Shown here piece by piece: positions 1-9,792 of a stretch of DNA of 50,245 bases (position 1 is the stretch's first letter; every line of letters begins with the position of its first letter). The notes beneath the pieces are model-generated. The model had not been told where the DNA came from, did not search any database, and saw only the letters and a program-made list of their open reading frames with translations. The DNA is from Amaricoccus sp. (GTDB lineage Bacteria; Pseudomonadota; Alphaproteobacteria; Rhodobacterales; Rhodobacteraceae), in the NCBI RefSeq assembly GCF_017995835.1, contig NZ_JAGOID010000012.1:1-50245 (forward strand). The letters run 5' to 3'. A program made the translations under genes and the position numbers.

Positions 1-819
1 GAGTACGGCAAGGTGATCGACGACATCTACGAGTTCTCCGAGGCCCAGGGCTTCGAGATCGACACGATCATCCAGGAGGGCGGCGCCGGCCAGGTCGAGA
101 TCAACTTCATCCACGGCGATCCCCTCAAGCTCGCCGACCAGGTGTTCTTCTTCAAGCGCACGATCCGCGAGGCGGCCTTGCGCAACAACTGCTTCGCCAC
201 CTTCATGGCCAAGCCGATGCAGCACGAGCCGGGCTCGGCCATGCATGTCCATCACTCGGTGGTCGACGTCGGGACCGGCCGGAACATCTTCACTGGCGAG
301 AACGGCGGGCCGACCGACCTGTTCCATGCCTTTATCGCCGGGATGCAGCGGCACCTGCCGACCGTGGTCTGCATCCTCGCGCCATACGTCAACTCCTACC
401 GCCGCTTCGTCCCCGGCGGCTCGGCCCCGATCAACCTGGAATGGGGGCCGGACAATCGCACCACCGGCATCCGCGTGCCGATCTCCTCGCCCGAGGGGCG
501 TCGGGTCGAGAACCGGGTGATCGGCATGGACTGCAACCCCTATCTCGCCATCGCCGCGTCGCTCGCCTGCGGCTATCTCGGGATGAAGGGCGGGCTCACC
601 CCGCGCGAGGCGGTGTCGGGCGAGGCCTATCACCGGCCGCGCGCGCTGCCGCGCGACCTGCTCGCAGCGCTCGACCTGTTCGAGAACTGCCCCGACGTCA
701 CGGCGACGCTGGGCGAGGAGTTCTGCACGCTTTACAAGGCGATCAAACGCGACGAGGTGGAGACCTATCTCCGGGTGATCTCGCCCTGGGAGCGGGACCA
801 CCTGCTTCTGAACGTCTGA
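1..819 (+). CDS. Glutamine synthetase family protein, C-terminal part (gamma-glutamylpolyamine synthetase-like)
   Basis: The gene is open at the left edge; about 272 residues are visible, ending at TGA. It belongs to the type I glutamine synthetase catalytic fold. The visible part has the metal and ATP-binding strand around FMAKPMQHEPGSAMHVHHS, the NSYRRFVPG glutamate-site stretch, the NRTTGIRVP arginine region and the ENRVIGMDCNPYLAIAA helix typical of the family. These versions are closer to PuuA-type enzymes, which ligate glutamate to putrescine or another amine, than to housekeeping GlnA. An FAD oxidoreductase of PuuB type follows after 12 bases, which matches the gamma-glutamylated polyamine route. 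The amine substrate cannot be read from the sequence. The N-terminal domain and promoter lie outside the window. Confidence 0.9.
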   Translation, partial: EYGKVIDDIYEFSEAQGFEIDTIIQEGGAGQVEINFIHGDPLKLADQVFFFKRTIREAALRNNCFATFMAKPMQHEPGSAMHVHHSVVDVGTGRNIFTGENGGPTDLFHAFIAGMQRHLPTVVCILAPYVNSYRRFVPGGSAPINLEWGPDNRTTGIRVPISSPEGRRVENRVIGMDCNPYLAIAASLACGYLGMKGGLTPREAVSGEAYHRPRALPRDLLAALDLFENCPDVTATLGEEFCTLYKAIKRDEVETYLRVISPWERDHLLLNV

Positions 820-831
820 GCCCGGCGCCCG

Positions 832-2133
832 ATGCCGGGGCTCGACCTCCTGACCGCCAACGACCGGCCGGGCGTCCATGCCGGTTCTTGGTACGCCGCT
901 TCGACGTCGATCCCGCCGGCGGAGCCGGCGCTGACCGGGGAGGCGGCGGCCGACGTCTGCGTGATCGGCGGCGGCTACACCGGCCTTTCCGCCGCGCTGC
1001 ATCTCGCGGAGGCGGGCTACGGGGTCGTGCTGCTCGAGGCGAACCGGATCGGCTGGGGCGCCTCGGGGCGCAACGGCGGGCAGGTGGGGCCGGGGCAGCG
1101 GCAGGACCAGGACTGGCTGGAGGCGCAAGTGGGGCGGGTCGCGGCGCGGGCGCTCTGGGACCTCGCCGAGGAGGCGCAGGCGCTGGTGCGCGACCTCATT
1201 GCGCGGCACGCCATCGACTGCGACCTGCGGCGCGGGATCGCCTATGCCGCGCACAAGCCCGGCTACGTCGCCGAGTATAACGCCTATGGCGAGAAGCTCG
1301 CGCGCGACTACGGCTATGACGCGGCGCTGCCGCTCGACGCGGCGGGCGTTGCGGCGATGCTCGGGACGGACGCCTATTTCGGCGGGCTCCACTATCCCCG
1401 CGCGGCGCATCTCCAGCCGCTCGCCTATGCGCTGGGGCTCGGACGGGCGGCGAAGGCGGCGGGCGTGCGCATCCACGAGCGGAGCCGGGCGCTGCGCCGG
1501 GCCGGCGGGCGGGTCGAGACCGCGGCGGGCGCGGTTGCGGCGCCCCACGTCGTCGTCGCCTGCAACGGCTACCTCGGCGGGCTCGAGCCGGCGCTGGCCG
1601 CGCGGGTCATGCCGATCAACAACTTCATCATCGCCACCGAGCCGATGGGCGAGGACCGCGCCGCGGCGCTGATGCGGGGCGGCGTGGCGGCGGCGGACAG
1701 CCGGTTCGTGGTGAACTACTGGCGGCTCTCGGCGGACGGGCGGATGCTGTTCGGCGGGGGCGAGAGCTACGGCTACCGGTTTCCCCGCGACATCGCCGGG
1801 CTGGTTCGGCCGCGGATGCTGGGGACATATCCCGGGCTCGCCGATCTGCGGATCACGCACGCCTGGGGCGGGACGCTGGCGATCACGGCGAACCGGATGC
1901 CGGCCTTCCGGCGTCTCGACGGGTTCGCGCTGGCCGCGGCGGGCTATTCCGGGCACGGGGTCGCGATGGCGACGCTGGCGGGAAAGCTGATCGCCGAGGC
2001 GCTGCGGGGATCGGCGGAGCGGTTCGAGGTCTTTGCACGATTGCCCCAGCCGTCCTTCCCCGGCGGCACGCTGCTGCGCTGGCCGCTGCTCTTCCTCGCC
2101 ATGAGCTGGTACGCGATGCGCGACCGGCTGTGA
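832..2133 (+). CDS. NAD(P)/FAD-dependent oxidoreductase, DAO family (gamma-glutamylputrescine oxidase-like)
   Basis: This 433-residue protein has a dinucleotide-binding motif near residues 42-60 (VCVIGGGYTGLSAALHLAE) followed by the LLEANRIGWGASGRNGGQ segment typical of DadA/PuuB/glycine-oxidase type flavoenzymes. The C-terminal part has the GYSGHGVAMATLAGK stretch that closes over the FAD. It probably oxidises an amine or gamma-glutamyl-amine with release of ammonia and hydrogen peroxide, in the cytoplasm. It starts with ATG 12 bases after the glutamine-synthetase-like gene, so the two are very likely one transcription unit, as puuA and puuB are. The family is clear. The exact substrate (gamma-glutamylputrescine or another amine) is inferred from context. 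Confidence 0.88.
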   Translation: MPGLDLLTANDRPGVHAGSWYAASTSIPPAEPALTGEAAADVCVIGGGYTGLSAALHLAEAGYGVVLLEANRIGWGASGRNGGQVGPGQRQDQDWLEAQVGRVAARALWDLAEEAQALVRDLIARHAIDCDLRRGIAYAAHKPGYVAEYNAYGEKLARDYGYDAALPLDAAGVAAMLGTDAYFGGLHYPRAAHLQPLAYALGLGRAAKAAGVRIHERSRALRRAGGRVETAAGAVAAPHVVVACNGYLGGLEPALAARVMPINNFIIATEPMGEDRAAALMRGGVAAADSRFVVNYWRLSADGRMLFGGGESYGYRFPRDIAGLVRPRMLGTYPGLADLRITHAWGGTLAITANRMPAFRRLDGFALAAAGYSGHGVAMATLAGKLIAEALRGSAERFEVFARLPQPSFPGGTLLRWPLLFLAMSWYAMRDRL

Positions 2134-2196
2134 GGCGATCTCCGGGCAAGACGGCGCGAAGGCCGCTTGCCCGGGAGAGGCGAGGCAGGTCTGGCG

Positions 2197-3279
2197 TCAC
2201 GCCGCGCGGAAGTGCTTCGACAGCTTCAGCCCCTGGCCCTGGTAGTTCGACCCGAGACCCTCGCCGTAGAGCCGCTCCGGCCGTTCGGCCATCCGCTCGT
2301 AGACCAGCCGCCCGACCACCTGGCCGTGGTCGAGGGCGAAGGGGGCCTCGTGGCAGCGCACCTCGAGCACCCCGCGCGCGCCCCGGCCGCCCGCGGGGGC
2401 GTGCCCGAAGCCCGGGTCGAAGAAGCCGGCGTAATGGACGCGGAACTCGCCGACCATGGCAAGGTAGGGGGCCATCTCGGCGGCGTAGTCGGGCGGCACG
2501 TGCACCGCCTCGCGGCTGACGAGGATGTAGAAGGCCCCGGGATCGAGGATGATCCGACCCTCGCTCGCCGTCACCGGCTCCCAGAAGTCCTGCGGCGCGT
2601 AGGCCCCGATCCGGTCGAGGTCGATCAGCCCGGCATGGGGCTTCGCCCGCCAGCCGGCGATCCCGCCCGCCTGCGGCCGCAGGTCGACCGAGAAGGCGAG
2701 CCCGCCGGCGATGTGCGCCTCGCCGTCGACCAGCCGCTCCGCGGCGTTCAGCCGCGCGAGGGCGGCGTCGTCGAGGGTGGCGTCGCCGCGGCGGAAGCGG
2801 ATCTGGTTGAGCCGCATCCCCGGCCGGACCAGCACCGAGAACGACCGCGGCGAGATCTCGGCGTAGAGTGGGCCGGCATAGCCGGCGGCGATGCGGTCGA
2901 ACTCGGTCCCGCGGTCGGTGATCAGCCGGGTGAACAGGTCGAGCCGCCCGGTCGAGCTCTTGGCGTTCGCCACCGCCGAGACTTCCGCGGGCAGCGCCAG
3001 CGCCTCCTGGAGCGGCACGACGTAGACGCAGCCCTTCTCCAGCACCGCGCCCGGCCCGAGGTCGATGCGGTGCATCCCGAACTCGGCGAGCCGGTCGGCG
3101 AGGGGCGCCGCGCCTGGCAGGAACGAGGCGCGCACCCGGAACGCCTCGGCGCCGAGGCGTAGGTCGAGGCTCGCCGGCTGGATCTGCCCGGGCTCGATGG
3201 CGCGGGCGGCGGTGATCTCGCCGCGCCCGGCCATGCGCGCGATCTCCCGGTCGGGGATCACCCCGGCGGCCGTGGTCAT
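2197..3279 (-). CDS. dcd: 2'-deoxycytidine 5'-triphosphate deaminase (long alphaproteobacterial form)
   Basis: The 360-residue product is a dCTP deaminase of the long alphaproteobacterial type. It is about twice the length of the E. coli enzyme and appears to contain two dUTPase-like beta folds. The N-terminal half opens with GVIPDREIARM and has QPASLDLRLG, matching the start of the short enzymes. The middle has AKSSTGRLDLFTRLITDRG, which contains the conserved SSxGR loop, and YAEISPRSFSVLVRPGMRLNQIR. It deaminates dCTP to dUTP for dTMP synthesis. The ATG lies only 10 bases after the CCA end of tRNA-Pro on the same strand, and no Shine-Dalgarno sequence is present in that gap. The start is nonetheless supported because the family N-terminus begins almost immediately after it. 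Confidence 0.93.
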   Translation of the reverse strand: MTTAAGVIPDREIARMAGRGEITAARAIEPGQIQPASLDLRLGAEAFRVRASFLPGAAPLADRLAEFGMHRIDLGPGAVLEKGCVYVVPLQEALALPAEVSAVANAKSSTGRLDLFTRLITDRGTEFDRIAAGYAGPLYAEISPRSFSVLVRPGMRLNQIRFRRGDATLDDAALARLNAAERLVDGEAHIAGGLAFSVDLRPQAGGIAGWRAKPHAGLIDLDRIGAYAPQDFWEPVTASEGRIILDPGAFYILVSREAVHVPPDYAAEMAPYLAMVGEFRVHYAGFFDPGFGHAPAGGRGARGVLEVRCHEAPFALDHGQVVGRLVYERMAERPERLYGEGLGSNYQGQGLKLSKHFRAA

Positions 3280-3289
3280 GCGGGGGATT

Positions 3290-3366
3290 TGGTCGGGCTA
3301 GCGAGATTCGAACTCACGACCTTTCGACCCCCAGTCGAACGCGCTACCAGACTGCGCTATAGCCCG
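3290..3366 (-). tRNA. tRNA-Pro (anticodon GGG)
   Basis: Read on the minus strand, a 77-base cloverleaf can be drawn with a 7 bp acceptor stem (CGGGCTA with TAGCCCG), discriminator A and an encoded CCA. The anticodon stem is TTCGA/TCGAA, closing the loop CTGGGGG, so the anticodon is GGG (proline, CCC codons). The T-loop has the standard GTTCGAATC form. The 3' end faces dcd, whose start codon is 10 bases downstream. Confidence 0.97.
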
Positions 3367-3624
3367 ACACGCCCGCCTCTATAGCCGCCGGCGCGGGCGG
3401 GGCAAGCGGAAAACGCCCCCGAAGGGGGGGCGGGTCGCGGGGGGCATCGAGCCCCCCGCGACCCGACGCGCACGCAGGCGCGCCGCAGGGAGGCGCGGGG
3501 CTCGCCAGGGGACATCGGCCACGGGGCGCGGCTCGGGGGACTTGCCCCGCCGGAGGGGCAGGAGGCGCTGGCGGGGGCGGGGCAAATCGCCTATCCCGGC
3601 GGGGCTGCTCGCGAAGGATCCTCG
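3367..3624. other. GC-rich leader region with two overlapping hairpins upstream of metG
   Basis: This gap holds no gene. A 15 bp perfect inverted repeat with a 5-base loop (ATCGA) lies at 3431-3465, with arms CGGGTCGCGGGGGGC and its complement. A second hairpin, CGCCCCC / GGGGGCG at 3414-3432, shares its last two bases with the first, so the two are partly exclusive. Read on the minus strand the second is followed by TTTTCC and looks like a weak terminator placed upstream of the tRNA gene. On the plus strand neither has a T-run. The metG ribosome-binding site (GAAGGA) lies just before its ATG. Confidence 0.6.
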
Positions 3625-5340
3625 ATGCCCCGCACCCTCATCACCTCGGCGCTGCCCTATATCAACGGGATCAAGCACCTCGGCAATCTCGTCGGCAGCC
3701 AGCTGCCGGCCGACGTCTACGCCCGCTACCTGCGCGCGCGCGGCCATGAGGTCATGTTCATCTGCGCCACCGACGAGCACGGCACGCCCGCCGAGCTCGC
3801 CGCCGCCAAGGCGGGCGAGCCGGTCGCCGACTACTGCGCGCGGATGTGGGGCGAGCAGAAGGCGCTGGCCGAGGGCTTCCGCCTGTCGTTCGACCATTTC
3901 GGGCGCTCCTCCAGCCCGGAGAACCGCCGGCTCACCCAGCATTTCGCCGGCCGCCTCGCCGACGCCGGCCTGATCGCCGAGGTGATGGAGCGGCAGGTCT
4001 ATTCTCCCGCGGACGGACGCTTCCTGCCCGACCGCTACATCGAAGGCACCTGCCCGAACTGCGGCTATCCACGCGCCCGCGGCGACCAGTGCGAGAACTG
4101 CACCAAGCAGCTCGATCCGACCGACCTGATCGACCCGCGCTCGGCCATCTCCGGCTCGACCGACCTCGAGGTGCGCGAGACCAAGCACCTCTACCTGCGC
4201 CAGTCCGCGCTCCGCGAGGAACTGCGCGCGTGGATCGACTCCAAGACCGACTGGCCGATCCTCTCGACCTCGATCGCGCACAAGTGGCTCGACGACGGCG
4301 ATGGGTTGCAGGACCGCGGCATCACCCGCGACCTCGACTGGGGCGTGCCGGTCATGCGCGGGACCGAGCCCTGGCCGGGCATGGAGGGCAAGGTCTTCTA
4401 CGTCTGGTTCGACGCGCCGATCGAGTACATCGCCGCCACCGCCGAATGGGCGCACGCCAACGGCCTGCCCGAGAGCGCCTGGCGGCGCTGGTGGCGCGAG
4501 GACGAGGGCGCGGCCGACGTGCGCTACGTGGAGTTCATGGGCAAGGACAACGTGCCCTTTCACACGCTGTCCTTCCCGGCGACCATCCTCGGCTCGGGCG
4601 AGCGTTGGAAGCTCGTCGACTACATCAAGAGCTTCAACTATCTCAATTACGACGGCGGGAAATTTTCCACCTCGCAGGGCCGCGGCGTCTTCATGGACCA
4701 GGCGCTCGCCATCCTGCCCTCCGACTACTGGCGCTGGTGGCTGCTCTCCAACGTGCCCGAGGGCGGCGACGCCAACTTCACCTGGGAGAGCTTTCAGGCC
4801 GGGGTGAACAAGGATCTCGCCGACGTGCTCGGCAACTTCGTCTCCCGCGTCACCAAGTTCGCCGCCGCGCGCTTCGGCGCCGCCGTCCCCGACGGGGGCG
4901 ACTGGGGGCCGCTCGAGGTCGAGGCGGCCGAGAACGTGGCGAACGGGATCGTGGCCTACCAGACGGCGATGGACGCCATCCAGCTCCGCCGCGCCGCGCA
5001 GGAGCTGCGCCAGCTCTGGGTGACCGGCAACGAATACCTGCAAGCCGCGGCGCCCTGGACCGCGATCAAGACCGACCCGGGGCGTGCCGCCACGATCACC
5101 CGCTTCGCCTTCGACCTGATCGCGCTCTACGCCGCGCTCTCGGAGCCGTTCATCCCCGACGCCGCCGCCGCCATGCGCCATGCGCTCGGCCTCGACGCCG
5201 CCCCGTGGCCGGACGATCCCGCCGACGCGCTCGGCCGGCTGCCGGCGGGCCAGCCCTTCGAGGTCCCGCCTGTCCTCTTCGCCAAGCTCGACGACGCCCG
5301 CCGCGCCGAACTGGAGGCGCAGTTCGCGGGGGCGGCCTGA
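3625..5340 (+). CDS. metG: Methionine--tRNA ligase
   Basis: This 571-residue class I aminoacyl-tRNA synthetase charges tRNA-Met with methionine. The N-terminus [17 protein letters not shown] is the HIGH-type ATP motif. The zinc knuckle is [17 protein letters not shown], a four-cysteine single-knuckle form. The second ATP motif is KFSTS, the usual KMSKS equivalent in this subfamily. The protein stops shortly after the anticodon-binding helical domain and lacks the C-terminal dimerisation/tRNA-binding extension of E. coli MetG. That is common for this length class. The ATG at 3625 is preceded by GAAGGA at good spacing and the protein begins at the family's usual N-terminus ([11 protein letters not shown]). 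Confidence 0.97.
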   Translation: MPRTLITSALPYINGIKHLGNLVGSQLPADVYARYLRARGHEVMFICATDEHGTPAELAAAKAGEPVADYCARMWGEQKALAEGFRLSFDHFGRSSSPENRRLTQHFAGRLADAGLIAEVMERQVYSPADGRFLPDRYIEGTCPNCGYPRARGDQCENCTKQLDPTDLIDPRSAISGSTDLEVRETKHLYLRQSALREELRAWIDSKTDWPILSTSIAHKWLDDGDGLQDRGITRDLDWGVPVMRGTEPWPGMEGKVFYVWFDAPIEYIAATAEWAHANGLPESAWRRWWREDEGAADVRYVEFMGKDNVPFHTLSFPATILGSGERWKLVDYIKSFNYLNYDGGKFSTSQGRGVFMDQALAILPSDYWRWWLLSNVPEGGDANFTWESFQAGVNKDLADVLGNFVSRVTKFAAARFGAAVPDGGDWGPLEVEAAENVANGIVAYQTAMDAIQLRRAAQELRQLWVTGNEYLQAAAPWTAIKTDPGRAATITRFAFDLIALYAALSEPFIPDAAAAMRHALGLDAAPWPDDPADALGRLPAGQPFEVPPVLFAKLDDARRAELEAQFAGAA

Positions 5341-5426
5341 GCGGCGACCCATGAGGTTCTCGCCGCCGCGCTTGACCGCGGCCCGGTCGGCGGGCTTTCC
5401 TCCGCCAGAACTGGACGGGGGAAGCG

Positions 5427-6353
<927 letters not shown>

Positions 6354-6499
6354 CGATGGCGCGCGTCTGCGCTCCTGGGGCTTGCGGCGCCGAGGCGGCA
6401 GGGTTCGGCGGCGCGGCTGATCTCCGCCATACGCGGGGGTGTCGAAACCGTGAGCGGCGACGTGGTGCGCGCCGTCGCGGGTCGGGCTAAGAGGGGCGC

Positions 6500-7099
6500 A
6501 TGGATCGCCGCACGCTTGTCGCCGCCCTCGCCGCCGCCGCGCTCGCGCCGCGGCTCGCCGCCGCCCAGTCCGTCGACGTCTCGGCGATCGACGCCTACCT
6601 GCGCCGGTTGCGCACCGCCGAGGGCCGGTTCCGCCAGACCAATCCGAACGGCTCGGTGCAGACCGGGCGGGTCTATCTGTCGCGGCCGGGGCGGATGCGT
6701 TTCGAGTACGACGCGCCGAAGGGGGCGATGGTGATCGCCGACGGGGTCAACGTCGCGGTGTTCGACCCGAAGTCGAGCCGCGTCTCGACGCGCTATCCGC
6801 TCGGGCGCACGCCGTTGTCGCTGCTGCTGCGCGACGACGTCAGCCTGCGCGAGCCCGGCATGGTGCGCGGCGCGACCCGCGACGGCGGCGAGGTCACGCT
6901 CACCGTGGTCGATCCGCGCATGCCGGACGAGGGGCGGCTGGCGCTGAGCTTCGCGGAGAATCCGGTGGCGCTGCGTCGCTGGGTGGTGACGACCAAGGCC
7001 GGGCAGCGCACCGCCGTGGACCTGAGCGGCCTCAGGACCGGGGTCGCGCTCGATCGCAGCCTCTTCAACATCGAGCTTGCCGAGATCAAGGCGCGCTGA
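6500..7099 (+). CDS. lolA: Outer membrane lipoprotein carrier protein LolA family
   Basis: This 199-residue periplasmic protein has an N-terminal signal sequence (DRRTLVAALAAAALAPRLAAAQ, cleaved near residue 22). The mature part has the LolA pattern: GRFRQTNPNG, GRVYLSRPGRMRFEY, then VVDPR, with a C-terminal LDRSLFNIEL strand. LolA carries lipoproteins across the periplasm to the outer membrane. The spacing to the SMP-30 gene is 146 bases, which hold no obvious gene. A very strong hairpin follows directly after the stop codon. Some alphaproteobacterial LolA homologues are of uncertain cargo; the family call is firm and the in vivo role is inferred. Confidence 0.9.
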   Translation: MDRRTLVAALAAAALAPRLAAAQSVDVSAIDAYLRRLRTAEGRFRQTNPNGSVQTGRVYLSRPGRMRFEYDAPKGAMVIADGVNVAVFDPKSSRVSTRYPLGRTPLSLLLRDDVSLREPGMVRGATRDGGEVTLTVVDPRMPDEGRLALSFAENPVALRRWVVTTKAGQRTAVDLSGLRTGVALDRSLFNIELAEIKAR

Positions 7100-7101
7100 G
7101 A

Positions 7102-7161
7102 CCCGCCCGGCGTCGAGGCTGCGTCGCCCGGGTCAGGCGGGCGACGCAGCCTCCGGGCGGG
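7102..7161. terminator. Large hairpin between convergent lolA and btuD, probable bidirectional terminator
   Basis: A perfect 16 bp stem (7115-7130 with 7138-7153, 7-base loop) is extended by 8 more pairs (7102-7109 with 7154-7161) after a 5-base bulge on one side. It sits 3 bases after the lolA stop codon, in the gap between two convergent genes. Neither side has a T-run, so classical intrinsic termination is uncertain. Confidence 0.6.
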
Positions 7162-7208
7162 ACGGAACCGGACCCCACCAGGCCGTTTCCGCCCGCCCTG
7201 TCGGCTGC

Positions 7209-7988
7209 CTAGCCGCGCTCCGGACGCGAAGGGGCCGGGCCGACAGGAACAAGGATCGGGCCATCCGCGTCCCGATCGAGGTGCGCGACGATTCCGTAGA
7301 CTTCCGCCAGCCGCGCCGCGGTCAGCACCGCCTCCGGCGGCCCGTCGGCGACGATGCGGCCGCCGTGGAGCAGCGCGGCGCGGTCGCACCAGCGCGCGGC
7401 GAGGGACAGGTCGTGCAGCGCGACAAGAACGCCGCGCCCGGTGCGCGCCAGCAGGCGCAGCCGCGCCATCAGCGCGATCTGGTGGGCCGGGTCGAGCCCC
7501 GCCGCCGGCTCGTCGGCGAGGAGCAGCGGCGCCTCCTGCGCCAGCGCCCGCGCGATCAGCGCCCGCGCCCGCTCGCCGCCGGAAAGCTCCGTCGCGGGCC
7601 GCGCCTCGAAGCCGGCGAGGTCCATCGCCGCGATCGCCTCCGCCACGGCCGCGCGGTCCGCCTCCGGCGTCGCGCGGTGGGGCAGGCGGCCGAGGCCGAC
7701 CAGCGCCGCGACGTCGAGCGCCCAGGCGATCTCGCGTTCCTGGGGCAGGTAGGCGACGCGCAGCGCCCGCGCCCGGGCGTCGAGCGCGCCGAGCGCCGCG
7801 CCGCCGAGCCGGATCACGCCGCTTGCCGGCGCGATCCCGGCCGCCGCCCGCAGCAGCGTCGACTTGCCGGCCCCGTTCGCGCCGAGCAGGGCGACGACCT
7901 CGCCGGGGGCGACCGCGAGGTCCACGCCGGCAAGCACAGGCCGCCGACCGCGCGACGCCGTGACCCCTTCGAGCGCGAGGAGGCTCAC
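7209..7988 (-). CDS. btuD: ABC transporter ATP-binding protein, cobalamin/iron-siderophore type
   Basis: This 259-residue ATPase has Walker A GANGAGKST (about residues 35-43), signature LSGGERARALIARAL, Walker B LLLADEPAAGLD and the H-loop ALHDLSL. It is of the BtuD/FecE/HmuV type that powers FecCD permeases. The GTG start at 7988 overlaps the permease stop codon as GTGA, giving translational coupling. It is the last gene of a riboswitch-controlled btuBFCD set, so cobalamin is the likely cargo. The minus-strand reading frame stays open far upstream, but that part is antisense to btuC and is not coding. Confidence 0.93.
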   Translation of the reverse strand: MSLLALEGVTASRGRRPVLAGVDLAVAPGEVVALLGANGAGKSTLLRAAAGIAPASGVIRLGGAALGALDARARALRVAYLPQEREIAWALDVAALVGLGRLPHRATPEADRAAVAEAIAAMDLAGFEARPATELSGGERARALIARALAQEAPLLLADEPAAGLDPAHQIALMARLRLLARTGRGVLVALHDLSLAARWCDRAALLHGGRIVADGPPEAVLTAARLAEVYGIVAHLDRDADGPILVPVGPAPSRPERG

Positions 7989-8983
7989 GTCAGCGTCCTG
8001 CGGCTGCGCCAGACGAGGTGCAGGAACAGCGGCGCGCCGACGAGCGCGGTGACGACGCCGAGCTTCAGATCGCGCTCGGGGGCGATCAGCCGCACCGCGA
8101 CGTCGGCGGCGAGAAGCAGGATCGCGCCGCCGAGCGCCGAGGCCGGCAGCAGCGCCGAGGGCCGGCCCCCGACCAGCGGCCGCAGCAGGTGCGGGGCGAC
8201 CAGTCCGACGAAGCCGATCGCGCCGGCGACGGCCACGCCCGCCCCGGTGGCGAGCGCCACGCCGAGGACGACGCGGATCCGCGCGCCCGGCAGCGAGACC
8301 CCGAGCGAGGCGGCCGCGTCCTCGCCGAGGGTGAGCGCGTCGAGGCTGCGGCCGAGGGTGAGGAGGAGCGCCATGCCGGCGACGAGGAACGGCCCCGCCA
8401 GCCAGAGCTGGGGCAGCGAGCGGTCGACGAGCGATCCGAGGAGCCAGTGCACGATCTCCGAGGCCGCGAAGGGATTGGGCGCGAGATTGAGCGCCAGCGC
8501 CGTCAGGGCGGAAGCCAGGGACGAGACGGCGAGCCCGGCGAGGATCAGCGTGATCGACGACGACCCCGCGCCAGCGAGCCCCTGCACGAGCAGCGCCGCC
8601 CCGAGCCCGAAGCCGAGCGCCATCAGCGGCAGCGCCAGGGGGAAGGCGGCGGAGAGGCCGGAATAGAGCGCGATGACCGCCCCGAGCGCGGCTGAGCCGG
8701 ATACGCCGACGAGCCCGGGCTCGGCGAGCGGGTTGCGCAGGTAGCCTTGCAGCGCCGCCCCGGAGAGGCCGAGGCCCGCGCCGATCAGCAGGCCGAGCGC
8801 CGCGCGGGGCAGGCGCAGCTCGCGCATGATCAGCGCTTCGGCCGGCGGCGCGCCGCCGAGGAGCGCCGCGAGGCTTTCCCCCGGCGGCAGCCGCGCCGGA
8901 CCGACGAGGAGCGAGGCGACGACGAGCGCCGCCGCGAGCGCGGCGAGAACCCCGAAAACCAGCGCGGGGCGCGGGCGGCTCAC
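7985..8983 (-). CDS. btuC: FecCD-family ABC transporter permease (vitamin B12)
   Basis: This 332-residue inner-membrane permease has about ten hydrophobic segments. It shows the FecCD/BtuC hallmarks: RLPRAALGLLIGAGLGLSGAALQGYLRNPLAEPGLVG near the N-terminus and GAIGFVGLVAPHLLRPLVG in the coupling region. The start is GTG at 8983, overlapping the upstream stop codon as GTGA. It forms the membrane channel of a BtuCD-F-like importer for corrinoids. The cargo is assigned from the riboswitch and the linked receptor, not from the permease itself, since siderophore permeases look similar. Confidence 0.93.
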   Translation of the reverse strand: MSRPRPALVFGVLAALAAALVVASLLVGPARLPPGESLAALLGGAPPAEALIMRELRLPRAALGLLIGAGLGLSGAALQGYLRNPLAEPGLVGVSGSAALGAVIALYSGLSAAFPLALPLMALGFGLGAALLVQGLAGAGSSSITLILAGLAVSSLASALTALALNLAPNPFAASEIVHWLLGSLVDRSLPQLWLAGPFLVAGMALLLTLGRSLDALTLGEDAAASLGVSLPGARIRVVLGVALATGAGVAVAGAIGFVGLVAPHLLRPLVGGRPSALLPASALGGAILLLAADVAVRLIAPERDLKLGVVTALVGAPLFLHLVWRSRRTLT

Positions 8984-9792
8984 GGCTCGGTCCGGGCTGC
9001 GCGCAGGGCCGCGACGGCCCGGGCGAGGCGTGGCGTGCCGCAGACCCAGAGGTTGTCCGCGACCGCGGCGCGCTCCGCGCCGAGCGCGGCGACGATCGGG
9101 TGCGCCAGCGTCTCCTGCGCCAGCGCCGGCGAGCCGTAGTCCTGGCCGAGGACGAGGAAATCGGGGGCTTCCTCCGCCAGCGTCTCGAGCGGCAGCCGTC
9201 CCATGCCGACGATCCCCATTCCGGCGGCGACGTTGTCGAAGCCGGCGGCGGACAGGATCGCGTCGGCAAGCGTGCCGGCGCCGGAGGTCCAGGAATTGGC
9301 GTAGAGGATCGCCGCCCGCGGCCGCTGGCCCGGCGGAGGCGGCGGCGGCGCGGCGAGGGCGGCGTCGAGTTCGGCGACCAGCGCCTCGGCCCGCGCCTCG
9401 CGCCCGAGCGCCGCGCCCATGCGGCGGAAGCTGGCGCGCACGTCGTCGAGGTCGGTCTCGATCGGAAAGGTCTCGACCGGGATGCCGAGCCGGCGCAGCA
9501 TGTCGAGCGTCGCCGGCGGCCCGCTCGCGCCCGCCAGCACCAGGTCGGGCGCGAGCAGGAAGAGTTCCTCGGCGCTGCCGTGATTGACGGGATAGCGCGC
9601 CGCCTCGGCGGCCATCGCCGAGGCGACCGGGTCGCGCGCCACCGCGCTCACCGAGACGAGCTGACCCGGCGCGGCCATCAGCATCGCGAGCTGGTCGGTG
9701 CAGAGGTTCGTCGACGCCACCCGCGCCGGCGCCGCGGCGACCGGCGCCGCCGCGAGCCCGAGAGCGAAGGCGAGGACGAGCCGCCCGCGCAT
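8980..9792 (-). CDS. btuF: Periplasmic cobalamin-binding protein, BtuF-like
   Basis: This 270-residue protein has a Sec signal (MRGRLVLAFALGLAAAPVAAAP) followed by ARVASTNLCTDQLAMLMA, the opening of a type III periplasmic binding fold. EELFLLAPDLVLAG follows in the first lobe and a second lobe ends with the WVCGTPRLARAVAALR helix. It would capture corrinoid in the periplasm and deliver it to BtuC. The ATG at 9792 shares one base with the receptor stop codon (TGATG), so it is coupled to the upstream gene. A helical-backbone binding protein for an iron chelate would look alike. The riboswitch favours cobalamin. Confidence 0.88.
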   Translation of the reverse strand: MRGRLVLAFALGLAAAPVAAAPARVASTNLCTDQLAMLMAAPGQLVSVSAVARDPVASAMAAEAARYPVNHGSAEELFLLAPDLVLAGASGPPATLDMLRRLGIPVETFPIETDLDDVRASFRRMGAALGREARAEALVAELDAALAAPPPPPPGQRPRAAILYANSWTSGAGTLADAILSAAGFDNVAAGMGIVGMGRLPLETLAEEAPDFLVLGQDYGSPALAQETLAHPIVAALGAERAAVADNLWVCGTPRLARAVAALRAARTEP

